From Vibrio sp. CDRSL-10 TSBA (GTDB taxonomy: Bacteria; Pseudomonadota; Gammaproteobacteria; Enterobacterales; Vibrionaceae), in contig CP155566.1 of NCBI GenBank assembly GCA_039696685.1, positions 1,550,001 to 1,614,000 on the forward strand: DNA of 64,000 nt, written 5' to 3'. Positions within the stretch are counted from its first letter, which is position 1. The number at the start of each line of letters is the position of its first letter. Position numbers and translations under genes: made by a program. Positions 1 through 9,285 of the stretch are shown here, one piece after another. Under the pieces are notes generated by a model. That model saw nothing but the letters and a program-made list of their open reading frames with translations. It did no database searches and was not told where the DNA came from.

Positions 1-739
1 CGACCTTGCACTCGATGAAGTTCATTTTAGGAGATCCAATAAAACCAGCAACGAATCTGTTTTTTGGGTTCTGGTAAAGGTTCATCGGTGAACCGACTTG
101 CTCTACTTTTCCGTCTCTCAACACTACGATTTTATCGGCGAGAGTCATTGCCTCCACTTGGTCATGGGTAACGTAAACCATGGTTGAGCGTAAGTCCTGA
201 TGCAACTTCGCTATATGCAGACGCATGTCGACACGTAATTCTGCATCAAGGTTAGAAAGAGGTTCATCAAACAGGAAAACTTTAGGATCTCTGACAATTG
301 CGCGGCCAATGGCAACGCGCTGCCGTTGACCTCCCGATAGTTGGGCTGGTTTTCTATCGAGTAGATGTTCCAGTTGCAAAGCTTTACTGACTAACTTGAC
401 CTTTGACTCGCGCTCAGATTCTGGCACCTTATTCACTTTTAACGAGTAACCCATATTTTCCGCTACGGTCATGTGGGGATATAGAGCATAAGATTGGAAG
501 ACCATCGCCACACCACGTTCAGAAGGTGGTGTGTCATTGACAATATTTCCAGCAATAGAAACTGTGCCATCACTGATATCTTCCAGACCAGCGATCATTC
601 TTAATAATGTTGACTTACCACAGCCTGATGGGCCGACAAACACAACAAATTCACCTTCTTCAATAGACAAATTGACATCATGGATAGTTTGATTGTCACC
701 GAAACGTTTGACTACGTTGGATAGCAGAATAGAAGACAT
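1..739 (-). CDS. MalK/UgpC-type sugar ABC transporter ATPase (cut by window edge)
   Basis: Cytoplasmic ATPase that would drive sugar import. The ATG at 739 opens a frame that runs off the left edge, giving about 246 visible codons. The nucleotide-binding domain is complete: Walker [10 protein letters not shown] at residues 36-44, Q-loop [11 protein letters not shown], signature [14 protein letters not shown], Walker [13 protein letters not shown] and the H-loop THD. The C-terminal regulatory domain typical of MalK lies outside the window. It is divergent from the galactan transporter genes, which include no ATPase of their own, so it most likely powers that permease pair. Family assignment is firm; the partner assignment is inference from context. 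Confidence 0.93.
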   Translation of the reverse strand, partial: MSSILLSNVVKRFGDNQTIHDVNLSIEEGEFVVFVGPSGCGKSTLLRMIAGLEDISDGTVSIAGNIVNDTPPSERGVAMVFQSYALYPHMTVAENMGYSLKVNKVPESERESKVKLVSKALQLEHLLDRKPAQLSGGQRQRVAIGRAIVRDPKVFLFDEPLSNLDAELRVDMRLHIAKLHQDLRSTMVYVTHDQVEAMTLADKIVVLRDGKVEQVGSPMNLYQNPKNRFVAGFIGSPKMNFIECKV

Positions 740-851
740 TTTGTTTTCCTTATTATCAGATAAAATTTTAGTAGTTGCTGTGATCAGATTCTTTGTTATT
801 TAGTAAATTTTATTTACGCTTGTTTTGCTTATCACAATCTTCACTGCATAT

Positions 852-867
852 AGTGATTCAAATCACA
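852..867. promoter_or_regulatory. CRP-like binding site
   Basis: AGTGATTCAAATCACA matches the CRP half-site pair TGTGA-N6-TCACA with one mismatch. It lies in the 222-bp divergent region between the ATPase gene and the galactan transporter operon, about 95 bp upstream of the binding-protein start. This placement fits catabolite control of a sugar locus. The sequence match is direct; function is inferred. Confidence 0.6.
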
Positions 868-961
868 TCTGCAGATAACCTTTGTAGGAAAAAATAACAC
901 AATACAGCATATTTGCACCATAAATTTTATTTCTGCTAATAAAAATAAGGTGTGATTTTTC

Positions 962-2201
962 ATGGATAGTAAAAAATTTAGTAAAAAAATAAATCTTATC
1001 TCTGCCACTGTTGCCCTGTTTTGTTCACCATTAACTTTCGCACAGCAATCGCTATTGGTTTGGGAGGATATTCAAAAATCTTTCGGGAATGAAGAAGCCG
1101 TTGCTGCGTTTGAAAAAGAACATGATGTCAAAATTAATGTCGTTGAAATGCCTTACGGTGGACAAGTTGAATCTCTCCGAATGGATGGGCCGGCTGGCAC
1201 TGGCCCAGACGTGATACTTATTCCACATGATCAGATTGGCGGTGCCGTGATACAGGGGTTGCTTGCACCAATTAATGAAAGTAAAAACGTATTGGATACA
1301 TTCAGTGAATCTTCAATAGAGGCATTAACTTATAATGGTGTACTCTATGGTTTACCAAAATCAGTGGAAACACTATTTATGGTTTACAACAAAGATATGA
1401 TTGATAAATTGCCTGAAACACTGGATGAAATATATGAGCTTTCCAAGAGTTTCCGGGAAGAAGGAAAATATGGCCTATTGGCGAAATGGGATGAGCTTTA
1501 TTATACCTATGGGATCCTCAGTGGTATGGGTGGGGATGTCTTCGCAAAGAAAGAAGATGGATCTTACAACTCAAATAAAGTGTTGCTCAATGAGTCAGGG
1601 GCAATTGAGGGTGCTAAATATATCCAGAAGTTTTATCAGTCAAAAGTATTTCCGGCAGGCATTGTTGGTAATAATGGTCTAAATGCCATCGATTCATTGT
1701 TTACTTCAAGTAAAGCTGCGATTGTACAAACAGGACCGTGGTCGCTTCAGCCATATAAAGAAGCGGGCATTAATTATGGTGTAGCCCCGCTACCAAAACT
1801 GCCTTCAGGTAAACATATGGGCGCATTCATGGGAGTGAAAAGCTACAGCATTTCTACTTTCTCTCAGAATAAACCTCTGGCTCAAGAATTTATCGAATTC
1901 ATCAACAATTATGATAATGCTAAACGCCGTTTTGAATTGACCGGTGAAGTTTCCTGCTGTAAAGGCTCTCATCAATGATCCTGTGATTAAAAATGATCCT
2001 GGTGCACGAGCTATTGCTATGCAATCTATCTATTCGACCTCTATGCCATCCATTCCTGAAATGAATGAGGTCTGGGGACCAGCTAATAGCGCATTACAAC
2101 TCATTGCAACCAATAAACAAGATCCGAAAAGTGCATTAGATGCGGCGGTTGCCAGTATCAATATGCAAATCGAGGCAAACCACGCAATGATGGGCCAATA
2201 A
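962..2201 (+). CDS. ganO: Periplasmic galactooligosaccharide/maltodextrin-type binding protein, one frameshift
   Basis: Extracytoplasmic solute-binding protein of the MalE family that would deliver galactooligosaccharides to the GanP/GanQ permease. A Sec signal peptide covers about residues 1-27, ending LTFA before QQS. MalE-like stretches follow, such as GPDVILIPHDQIGG and TGPWSLQPYKEAG. The frame breaks at GTTTC 1949-1953: the upstream frame ends ELTGEV and the conserved PAVKALIND continues one base over. Dropping one T gives about 412 residues, normal for the family. It is first in a + strand operon. Galactan specificity is inferred from the GH53 and GH42 neighbours. Confidence 0.88.
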
Positions 2202-2219
2202 TCGATTGAGATAACTATA

Positions 2220-2246
2220 TATTGGTTATTGGTTATTGGTTATTGG
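2220..2246 (+). repeat. Tandem TTATTGG heptamer, about four copies
   Basis: TATTGG followed by three perfect TTATTGG copies lies just after the binding-protein stop and before a hairpin. The array is too short and compact to be CRISPR. Its copy number could vary by slippage, but nothing in the sequence shows that it does. Confidence 0.85.
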
Positions 2247-2253
2247 TCGTTTT

Positions 2254-2273
2254 CCCCGCTTTTTTTGCGGGGG
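2254..2273 (+). terminator. GC hairpin between ganO and ganP
   Basis: CCCCGC (2254-2259) pairs with GCGGGG (2267-2272) around a T7 loop, with AT pairs extending the base. No T-run follows. It resembles the intergenic hairpins that stabilise or partly terminate binding-protein mRNA ahead of permease genes in maltose-type operons. The structure is seen; the role is inferred. Confidence 0.5.
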
Positions 2274-2311
2274 AAGTTAACATGATGTTCTCTTGTAAGG
2301 AGTTGTAAGTG

Positions 2312-3632
2312 ATGTCTGACATGAGTGGACACATAGAACCTGGCGTAGGCTTCTACCGTTTCCCAGAGGTTTATAGCCATGCTTTGTGCTTTGATACCTG
2401 GTATGGGGCAGTTTTATAACCGCCAGTTTGCCAAGGGACTACTGTTCTGTGTGCTTTTGATGAGCTTTTATGGTGTTAGCCGAGAATTTATTTTGCATGG
2501 AGTGTGGGGGATTACCACACTAGGTGAAAACTTACCTGAGGACAATTCTGTCTTTTTATTAGCAAAAGGTATTATCGCACTATTAGTGTTGTTATTTGGC
2601 TTGACACTTTATGGATTGAGTTTCTTTGATGCGTATAAAAATGGCTTAAGAATTGATGAAGGTCGGCCACTTAATTCTATTCGTGTTCAATACCGGAATA
2701 TTATAAATGCAGGATTCCCGTATTTGATGATAAGTCCTGGATTTATACTTCTTGTTTTTGTTGTTGTATTCCCGATTATATTTGGTTTTTCTATTGGATT
2801 TACAAATTATAATTTATACAATTCGCCGCCAGCAAAGTTGGTAGATTGGGTCGGCCTCAAGAATTTTTTTAATATTTTTCAGATAAACCTATGGAGAAAT
2901 ACATTTTTCGATGTCTTGCAATGGACGATAGTCTGGACACTGTTAGCCTCAACCTTACAGTGTGCCGTGGGAGTACTATTGGCGATTTTGGTTAATCAGA
3001 AAGATCTTAAATTTAAACCGTTAGTTAGAACGATATTTATTTTACCATGGGCAGTACCTGGCTTTGTTACCATTCTTATCTTTACTGGTATGTTCAATGA
3101 TAGCTTTGGTGTCATTAACAATGTCATTCTGGATTTTTTTGGTGTCGAACCAAAAGCTTGGTTAACAGATCCTTTCTGGACTAAAGTCGCGTTAATTTTG
3201 ATTCAAACATGGTTGGGTTTTCCATTTGTGTTTGCAATGACGACTGGTGTGCTACAGGCGATTCCTAATGATCTATATGAAGCCGCCACTATGGATGGTG
3301 CAAGTAAGATTCAGCAATTAAGGACAATAACATTGCCCTTAGTCTTCTACTCAATTGCACCTATTCTTATTACTCAGTACACATTTAATTTTAACAATTT
3401 TAATATTATTTATTTGTTTAATAATGGTGGTCCTGCGGTAATCGGTGGTAATGCGGGAGGAACGGATATCTTGGTGTCGTGGATTTATAAACTAACGATG
3501 TCATCGTCTCAATATAGTATTGCATCTGCAATCACGTTATTACTGTCAATATTTGTAGTGGGTATAGCACTGTGGCAGTTTCCGTATGACAAACTCATTC
3601 AAAGAAGAGGCAAGATAGTCTATGAGTATTAA
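2312..3632 (+). CDS. ganP: Sugar ABC permease, MalF/GanP type, one frameshift near N-terminus
   Basis: Inner-membrane permease with the conserved N-terminal ALIPGMGQFYNRQ block, several hydrophobic segments and the EAA loop EAATMDGASKIQQLRTITLP. An uninterrupted frame starts only at ATG 2379, inside the conserved region. A better start is ATG 2312 (MSDMSGHIEPGVGFYR). From there, dropping one T of GTTTC 2358-2362 reads YRSQRFIAMLCALIPG and gives about 439 residues. It overlaps the next permease by 11 bases, so the two are translationally coupled. Confidence 0.88.
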
Positions 3633-4464
3633 ACGCCGTAATCGAATTCGGTTGGCACTCAGTTATTCTCTGATTCTAATAGTATCTATTATTATAATTT
3701 ATCCACTTATCTGGACGGTTGGAGCTTCTTTTTATCCAGGTAATAGTATTATGGGTGAATCAATTTTTCCTGATAATCCGACCTGGAGTCACTATGCAAC
3801 TCTATTTGCTAATGACAAAGTTGCTTATTTAACTTGGTTTTGGAATAGCATGAAAATCAGTTTCTTAACCATGGTTTTGACGTTGTTTAGTGTATCTTGC
3901 ACCTCCTATGCGTTTTCTAGATTTCGCTTCAGAGGTAGAAAAAATGGTCTGATGTTGTTTCTTCTACTTCAGATGATTCCGCAGTTTTCTGCATTGATTG
4001 CTATTTTTGTACTTGCTCAGATGTTGGGGTTGATCAATAGCCACCTCGCTTTAGTCTTAGTTTACGTAGGCGGAATGATACCTATGAATACGTACCTAAT
4101 GAAAGGCTACCTGGATGCTATCCCTATCGATCTGGATGAGTCAGCAAAGATGGATGGAGCAAGTAATATAAGAATATTTATTGAAATAATATTGCCAATT
4201 TCCAAGCCAATTATAGCAGTAGTCGCATTATTCTCTTTTACTGGGCCGTTAGGGGACTTTATTCTTGCGACGACAATATTAAGAACTCCAGAAAATTATA
4301 CCCTTCCTATTGGATTATATAACCTAGTGGTTGAAAAAATGGGAGCTAGTTATACCACTTATGCTGCAGGTGCTGTAATTATTTCTATTCCTGTCGCACT
4401 ACTTTATTTATCGCTGCAGAAATATTTTGTGTCAGGCTTAACCGCTGGTAGTACAAAAGGCTAA
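3622..4464 (+). CDS. ganQ: Sugar ABC permease, MalG/GanQ type
   Basis: Partner permease of 280 residues with about six membrane segments. The EAA motif is ESAKMDGASNIRIFIEIILP near residues 172-191, where the ATPase docks. The ATG lies inside the end of ganP, so the subunits are probably made in equal amounts. The C-terminus LTAGSTKG is typical of MalG-like proteins. The frame is intact. Confidence 0.92.
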   Translation: MSIKRRNRIRLALSYSLILIVSIIIIYPLIWTVGASFYPGNSIMGESIFPDNPTWSHYATLFANDKVAYLTWFWNSMKISFLTMVLTLFSVSCTSYAFSRFRFRGRKNGLMLFLLLQMIPQFSALIAIFVLAQMLGLINSHLALVLVYVGGMIPMNTYLMKGYLDAIPIDLDESAKMDGASNIRIFIEIILPISKPIIAVVALFSFTGPLGDFILATTILRTPENYTLPIGLYNLVVEKMGASYTTYAAGAVIISIPVALLYLSLQKYFVSGLTAGSTKG

Positions 4465-4480
4465 TTTCCGAGAGAACAAT

Positions 4481-5713
4481 ATGGATACTAAATTTAGAAT
4501 TGCATTAATTGGTGCAGTCCTGGCTATTGCTGGCTGTCAGTCTTCTAGCCAAATTAAGTCAAATGCTACAAAGGTAGCCTTGGCCCATGAAGAAATTTCT
4601 ATTAGCGCTCCAAAACTGAGAGATAACTTTATTAAGGGTATGGATATCTCGATGCTACCAGAAATTGAGTCATTGGGCGGGAAATATTTTGAAAACGGCC
4701 ATCAGGAGGATTTACTTAAAATCTTGAAGCAACATGGTGTCAACTCAATTCGAGCCAGAGTATGGGTTAATCCTGAATCTGAAAATGGAGCGAAATACGG
4801 TGGTGGCAATAACACTTTGCGGCGTTCGATTGAATTGGGCCAGAGAGCCAAAGCTTTAGGGATGAGTTTCCTGCTGGATATTCATTACAGCGACTTTTGG
4901 TCAGATCCTAAAAAGCAGACGAAGCCTAAGTCCTGGGACGGTCTTAATTTTGAACAACTAAGTAGCAAAGTCTATCAGTACACGTCGGAAGTTATGCAGG
5001 CCCATATCCGCGCCGGTGTGATTCCAGATATGGTTCAGGTTGGGAATGAACTTAATGGTGGAATGCTTTGGCCGGATGGAAAAAGTTGGGGGCAGGATGG
5101 GCATGAATTCGACCGACTTTCAGTGCTGTTAAAATCGGGAATTAAGGCCGTACGTGAGAATAGTGCAGGCCAAGAGATTAAGGTCATGCTACACCTGGCG
5201 GAAGCGGGAGATAACGGTTTGTTTCGTTGGTGGTTTGATGAAATTACCAAGCGCAATGTCGAGTTTGACGTAATAGGTATGTCTTACTATCCGTGGTGGC
5301 ACGGGCCTATTTCTAAAGTCAAAACCAACATGACAGATGTTATCAACCGTTACCATAAACCCGTGATTATCGTTGAAACAGCCTTTCCGTTTACCAGCGA
5401 AAATGGTGACGGATTATCTAACAGTTACTCTGAGTCAGGACCAATTGGCGGATATGACGTCAGTGTTGAAGGTCAGGCTCAATATTTATCCGACATTATG
5501 AAACTGGTTAATTCTTTACCTGATAACAAAGGATTGGGTATCTATTACTGGGAGCCCGCCTGGTTACCTGTCAATGGGGCAACTTGGTCAACGAAAGCTG
5601 GAATGGATTATAGCGGTGATTCTTGGGATATTGGTAATTCATGGGAGAACCAAGCGTTGTTTAATTTTGAAGGTAATGCTTTGCCATCACTAAATATATT
5701 TAAAGGTAAGTAA
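4481..5713 (+). CDS. ganB: GH53 endo-beta-1,4-galactanase lipoprotein
   Basis: Secreted lipoprotein hydrolase that would cleave beta-1,4-galactan chains into oligosaccharides. It has 410 residues, a lipobox LAIAGC with the acylated Cys at residue 19, and a GH53 barrel. The acid/base Glu190 sits in QVGNELNGG and the nucleophile Glu299 in IVETAFPF. Other family signatures are SIRARVWVNP, LDIHYSDFWSDP and IYYWEPAWLP. It starts 16 bp after ganQ and its last base is the first base of the next ATG. Cell-surface or periplasmic attachment is inferred from the lipobox. Confidence 0.93.
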   Translation: MDTKFRIALIGAVLAIAGCQSSSQIKSNATKVALAHEEISISAPKLRDNFIKGMDISMLPEIESLGGKYFENGHQEDLLKILKQHGVNSIRARVWVNPESENGAKYGGGNNTLRRSIELGQRAKALGMSFLLDIHYSDFWSDPKKQTKPKSWDGLNFEQLSSKVYQYTSEVMQAHIRAGVIPDMVQVGNELNGGMLWPDGKSWGQDGHEFDRLSVLLKSGIKAVRENSAGQEIKVMLHLAEAGDNGLFRWWFDEITKRNVEFDVIGMSYYPWWHGPISKVKTNMTDVINRYHKPVIIVETAFPFTSENGDGLSNSYSESGPIGGYDVSVEGQAQYLSDIMKLVNSLPDNKGLGIYYWEPAWLPVNGATWSTKAGMDYSGDSWDIGNSWENQALFNFEGNALPSLNIFKGK

Positions 5714-7782
5714 TGAGAAACAAGAAATTTGTTATTCCCGAGTTCAAAGGGCTGCTCCATGGAGCAGATTACAACCCAGAACAATGGTTAGATCGACCAG
5801 ATATCCTCAAAAAGGATATAGAGTTAATGAAGCAAACGAAGTGTAATGTTATGTCTGTAGGCATATTCAGCTGGTCTGCTCTTGAACCATCAGAAGGTGA
5901 GTTTCACTTTGAATGGTTAGATCAGATACTGGATAGCTTAGCGAAGCACGACATTTCTGTTTTCCTAGCAACGCCGAGTGGAGCACGACCGGCTTGGTTA
6001 TCACAACGTTACCCGGACGTTCTACGTGTCAATAGTCAACGAGTGAAACAGTTGCATGGAGAGCGGCACAACCATTGTTACAGTTCACCGAACTACCGCG
6101 CTAAAGTCACTGTCATTAATACCAAACTGGCTGAACGTTATAGTCATCACCCTGCAGTTATCGGATGGCACGTATCAAATGAGTATGGCGGTGATTGTCA
6201 CTGCAACTATTGCCAGCAGGAATTTCGGCTTTGGTTACAGGGTAAATATCATACTTTAGAAAATCTTAATAAGCGTTGGTGGAGCTCATTTTGGAGCCAT
6301 ACCTATACTGACTGGGAGCAAATTGAGTCACCGTCTCCAATTGGTGAGAATTCAGTCCATGGATTAAAACTGGATTGGAAGCGTTTCTGTACTGATCGAG
6401 TGGTTAATTTCTGTCAGCACGAGATTACCCCGTTGAAAGCCATCAATCCTGAGTTGCCGACAACGGCAAACTTTATGGAATATTTCTATGACTATAACTA
6501 TTGGCAATTAGCTAAGGCAATCGACGTTATCTCTTGGGATAGTTATCCGTTGTGGCATCGGGATCATGATGAAGTGGCATTAGCCTGCTATACGGCGATG
6601 TATCACGATCTTATGCGCACGTTGAAGCAGCAGCCGTTTCTGTTGATGGAATCGACCCCAAGTCAAACCAACTGGCAACCGATTACTAAGTTAAAACGAG
6701 ATGGCGTTCATTTGTTGTCATCATTACAGGCAATCGCTCATGGTTCTGACTCGGTTCAATATTTTCAATGGCGAAAAAGTCGTGGTTCAGTGGAAAAATT
6801 TCATGGTGCGGTCATTGACCATGTCGGTCACGCTGATACGCGCACCGGCCGAGAAGTCGCCGCGGTAGGGGAGTATCTCGAGCGGATACATCCAGTCGCG
6901 GGATCTCAAATCACTTCGGATGTTGCCATTATTTTTGACTGGGAAAATCGCTGGGCGCTGGATGATGCATCCGGGCCGCGTAACCAAGGTATGCATTATG
7001 AGCAAACAGTGTGTGATCACTATCGTGGATTCTGGGAACAGGGAATTAATTGCGACATCATTGAGCAGTTGAGTGACTTTGCCCCTTATAAAATTGTCGT
7101 CGCGCCGATGCTATATCTGGTTAAACCTGGGGTGGCGGAACGTTTAAAAGCATTTGTTGAAAATGGAGGAACTCTCGTTGCTACCTATTGGAGCGGCATT
7201 GTTGATGAAAACGATCTCTGTTTCCTGGGTGGCTTTCCTGGTGGTGAGAATAGTCCGTTACGAGAGGTGCTTGGGATCTGGGCTGAAGAGATTGACTCTA
7301 TGTATGATCATGAGCGGGTAGAATTCGCTATGACATCAACAGCTGAGTTTCCTTTAGAGGGTGAGTTTGAAGCAAAACACTTAATGGAGCACATTCACTT
7401 GGAAACCGCGCAAGCTTTGGCATGTTACAGTTCAGATATGTTTGAAGGTCAACCGGTGGTTACACGAAACACATATGGCAAAGGGTTTAGCTATTATATC
7501 GCCGCTCGCACAGAGCATGACTTCAATAGTCAGTTTTATCACCAACTCGTTGGGCTATCTGATATTAAGCCACCGGTTGATAACGTTCCGTATGGCCTCT
7601 CAATCAGTTTAAGACAAGACCATGATAATCGTTATTTATTTATAATGAACTTCTGTAATGAAGATCGTTGGTTTAATTGTCCTGATGGTGAATGGATTGA
7701 CCAGGATAATAATAAATTATGTGGGGAGATAAAATTAAATCCATATCAAGTTGTTACACTAATAAGTGATTTGAATCTGTAA
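5713..7782 (+). CDS. ganA: GH42 beta-galactosidase
   Basis: Cytoplasmic enzyme that would hydrolyse imported galactooligosaccharides to galactose. It has 689 residues and no signal peptide, typical of GH42. The N-terminal region GLLHGADYNPEQW begins the barrel; the acid/base is Glu157 in HVSNEYGG and the nucleophile is Glu313 in LLMESTPSQTNW. The CHCNYC cluster right after the acid/base matches the zinc-binding cysteines of this family. A trimerisation-type domain follows (about 390-600). The ATG overlaps the galactanase stop by one base (TAATG), so the genes are coupled. Confidence 0.94.
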   Translation: MRNKKFVIPEFKGLLHGADYNPEQWLDRPDILKKDIELMKQTKCNVMSVGIFSWSALEPSEGEFHFEWLDQILDSLAKHDISVFLATPSGARPAWLSQRYPDVLRVNSQRVKQLHGERHNHCYSSPNYRAKVTVINTKLAERYSHHPAVIGWHVSNEYGGDCHCNYCQQEFRLWLQGKYHTLENLNKRWWSSFWSHTYTDWEQIESPSPIGENSVHGLKLDWKRFCTDRVVNFCQHEITPLKAINPELPTTANFMEYFYDYNYWQLAKAIDVISWDSYPLWHRDHDEVALACYTAMYHDLMRTLKQQPFLLMESTPSQTNWQPITKLKRDGVHLLSSLQAIAHGSDSVQYFQWRKSRGSVEKFHGAVIDHVGHADTRTGREVAAVGEYLERIHPVAGSQITSDVAIIFDWENRWALDDASGPRNQGMHYEQTVCDHYRGFWEQGINCDIIEQLSDFAPYKIVVAPMLYLVKPGVAERLKAFVENGGTLVATYWSGIVDENDLCFLGGFPGGENSPLREVLGIWAEEIDSMYDHERVEFAMTSTAEFPLEGEFEAKHLMEHIHLETAQALACYSSDMFEGQPVVTRNTYGKGFSYYIAARTEHDFNSQFYHQLVGLSDIKPPVDNVPYGLSISLRQDHDNRYLFIMNFCNEDRWFNCPDGEWIDQDNNKLCGEIKLNPYQVVTLISDLNL

Positions 7783-7786
7783 AAGC

Positions 7787-7810
7787 ATCAGCCTTAATTC
7801 TAAGGCTGAT
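7787..7810 (+). terminator. 10-bp perfect hairpin after ganA
   Basis: ATCAGCCTTA (7787-7796) and TAAGGCTGAT (7801-7810) form a perfect stem with a four-base loop, five bases after the stop codon. There is no following T-run, so it may be an mRNA 3'-end stabiliser or partial terminator between ganA and the porin gene. Confidence 0.5.
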
Positions 7811-7926
7811 AAACCTAATAATAAAGATAAGAGAAAGCAACATTCTCTCGGATGAGTATTGCCCGAATATCTGCGCGGGCAATATTTTCCACCAATAACC
7901 ATTTATTAAAACAAAAGGAATTTAGA

Positions 7927-9168
7927 ATGAAGAAGACAACGCTGACCGTCGCGATACTCGCATCATTGATGGCAACACAAGTTTCGGCGGTAGATTTCTA
8001 TGGTTACGTTCGCGCGGGGCTTGGAGTAAGTGCTGATGGAGGTGGCACGGAAGGAGGCGATGAATTTAACAAAACTAAACTGGGCCGTCTGGGTAACGAA
8101 TATGACACCTATTCTGAGATAGGCTTGGGGCAGGAGTTATTCAATCAGGATGGGCATTCAATGTATTTTGAAAGTATGTTTGAAATGTCATCAGAGGGTA
8201 ACCTTGAATCTGAGTCGACGAAAGACGATAGCGCCAACTTTGCCATTAAGCAACTCAATATTCAGGCGAAAGGTTATATTCCTGCATCCCCTGATGCCGT
8301 TGTTTGGGCAGGGAAACGTTTTTATCAGCGCCATGACCTGCATATTATTGACACTAAATACTGGAATATTTCTGGTTACGGTGTGGGTATTGAAAATATT
8401 AAATTAACCTCGGGAGCAATATCAGCGGCTGTGATACGAGCGGATAGTGATGTTGATGAGACAACAGGTGAGCTTAATACCTACTACATGGATTTACGAT
8501 ATGCTGGATTTAGCCCTTGGGAAGGAGCATGGACAGAAGTCGGTGTTGACTATGCAATCGTCAATCCAACTGATGAACAGGAAGCTGCCACAGAAAATTT
8601 TGACGATGGTTTAATGGTAACCGCCGAGTTAAGTCAAAGTTTTTCGTTAGGATATAATAAGTTTGTTCTGCAATATATGACGAGTGGCTTAGCGCAGAAT
8701 GCCATCTCTCAAGGTGGTGGATGGTATGATTACTGGAGCGGTGATGTCAGCGACGCAAAGGCCTTTCGTTTTATTAGTACTGGCGATGTGAAGCTCAGTG
8801 ATAGCATCGTTATCAATCATGTCCTAACTTACGGTAAAGCTCAGGATCATGGTGATTGGCTGGATAAAGAAGAAATGTTCTCTTTTGTTGCCCGCCCTAC
8901 TTATAGCTGGTCATCTTATAATAAAACAATGTTAGAAGTTGGCTACTTTGATCAAGAGAAAACCTGGGATTCAGGTGTGAGTGAAAAATCTGGCGGGACT
9001 AAATTTACCATCGCCCACGCGTTGTCTACAGGCGAGGACTTCTTTGCTCGACCAGAGATTCGTTTCTACGCAAGCTATTTTAAAGATAACGAAAACAGCA
9101 ATACATTCAACAGTGGTAAAAGTGATGACACCATTAATTATGGTGTACAAATTGAAGCCTGGTGGTAA
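7927..9168 (+). CDS. LamB-like outer-membrane maltoporin-family protein
   Basis: Outer-membrane sugar porin, 413 residues from ATG 7927, preceded by AAAGGAA. The in-frame GTG/ATG sites further upstream lack a good ribosome site. Signal peptide MKKTTLTVAILASLMATQVSA, then mature VDFYGYVRAGLG, the usual start of LamB. It has alternating beta-strand patterns and ends in aromatic EAWW, the signal for outer-membrane assembly. Its place at the end of the galactan operon suggests uptake of galactooligosaccharides. Substrate is inferred. Confidence 0.88.
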   Translation: MKKTTLTVAILASLMATQVSAVDFYGYVRAGLGVSADGGGTEGGDEFNKTKLGRLGNEYDTYSEIGLGQELFNQDGHSMYFESMFEMSSEGNLESESTKDDSANFAIKQLNIQAKGYIPASPDAVVWAGKRFYQRHDLHIIDTKYWNISGYGVGIENIKLTSGAISAAVIRADSDVDETTGELNTYYMDLRYAGFSPWEGAWTEVGVDYAIVNPTDEQEAATENFDDGLMVTAELSQSFSLGYNKFVLQYMTSGLAQNAISQGGGWYDYWSGDVSDAKAFRFISTGDVKLSDSIVINHVLTYGKAQDHGDWLDKEEMFSFVARPTYSWSSYNKTMLEVGYFDQEKTWDSGVSEKSGGTKFTIAHALSTGEDFFARPEIRFYASYFKDNENSNTFNSGKSDDTINYGVQIEAWW

Positions 9169-9237
9169 TTGCTTGCTGTGAGGAGTTTAAGCAGGTATCA
9201 GCGGTTTGAACGATCTATTTTAGTGCTGTAAAAATGC

Positions 9238-9263
9238 GGGCGCCTAAGATCCTTAGAGCGCCC
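9238..9263. terminator. Terminator hairpin between porin and PBP1B genes
   Basis: GGGCGCCTAAG (9238-9248) pairs with CTTAGAGCGCCC (9252-9263), with one bulged base. It separates two converging genes and is followed by a T-containing stretch, so it could serve both directions. Confidence 0.65.
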
Positions 9264-9285
9264 GATGTCTTTTGCTGGTTTGAAA

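Noticed and set aside
2220..2246. CRISPR array
   Set aside because: Seven-base tandem copies without spacers.
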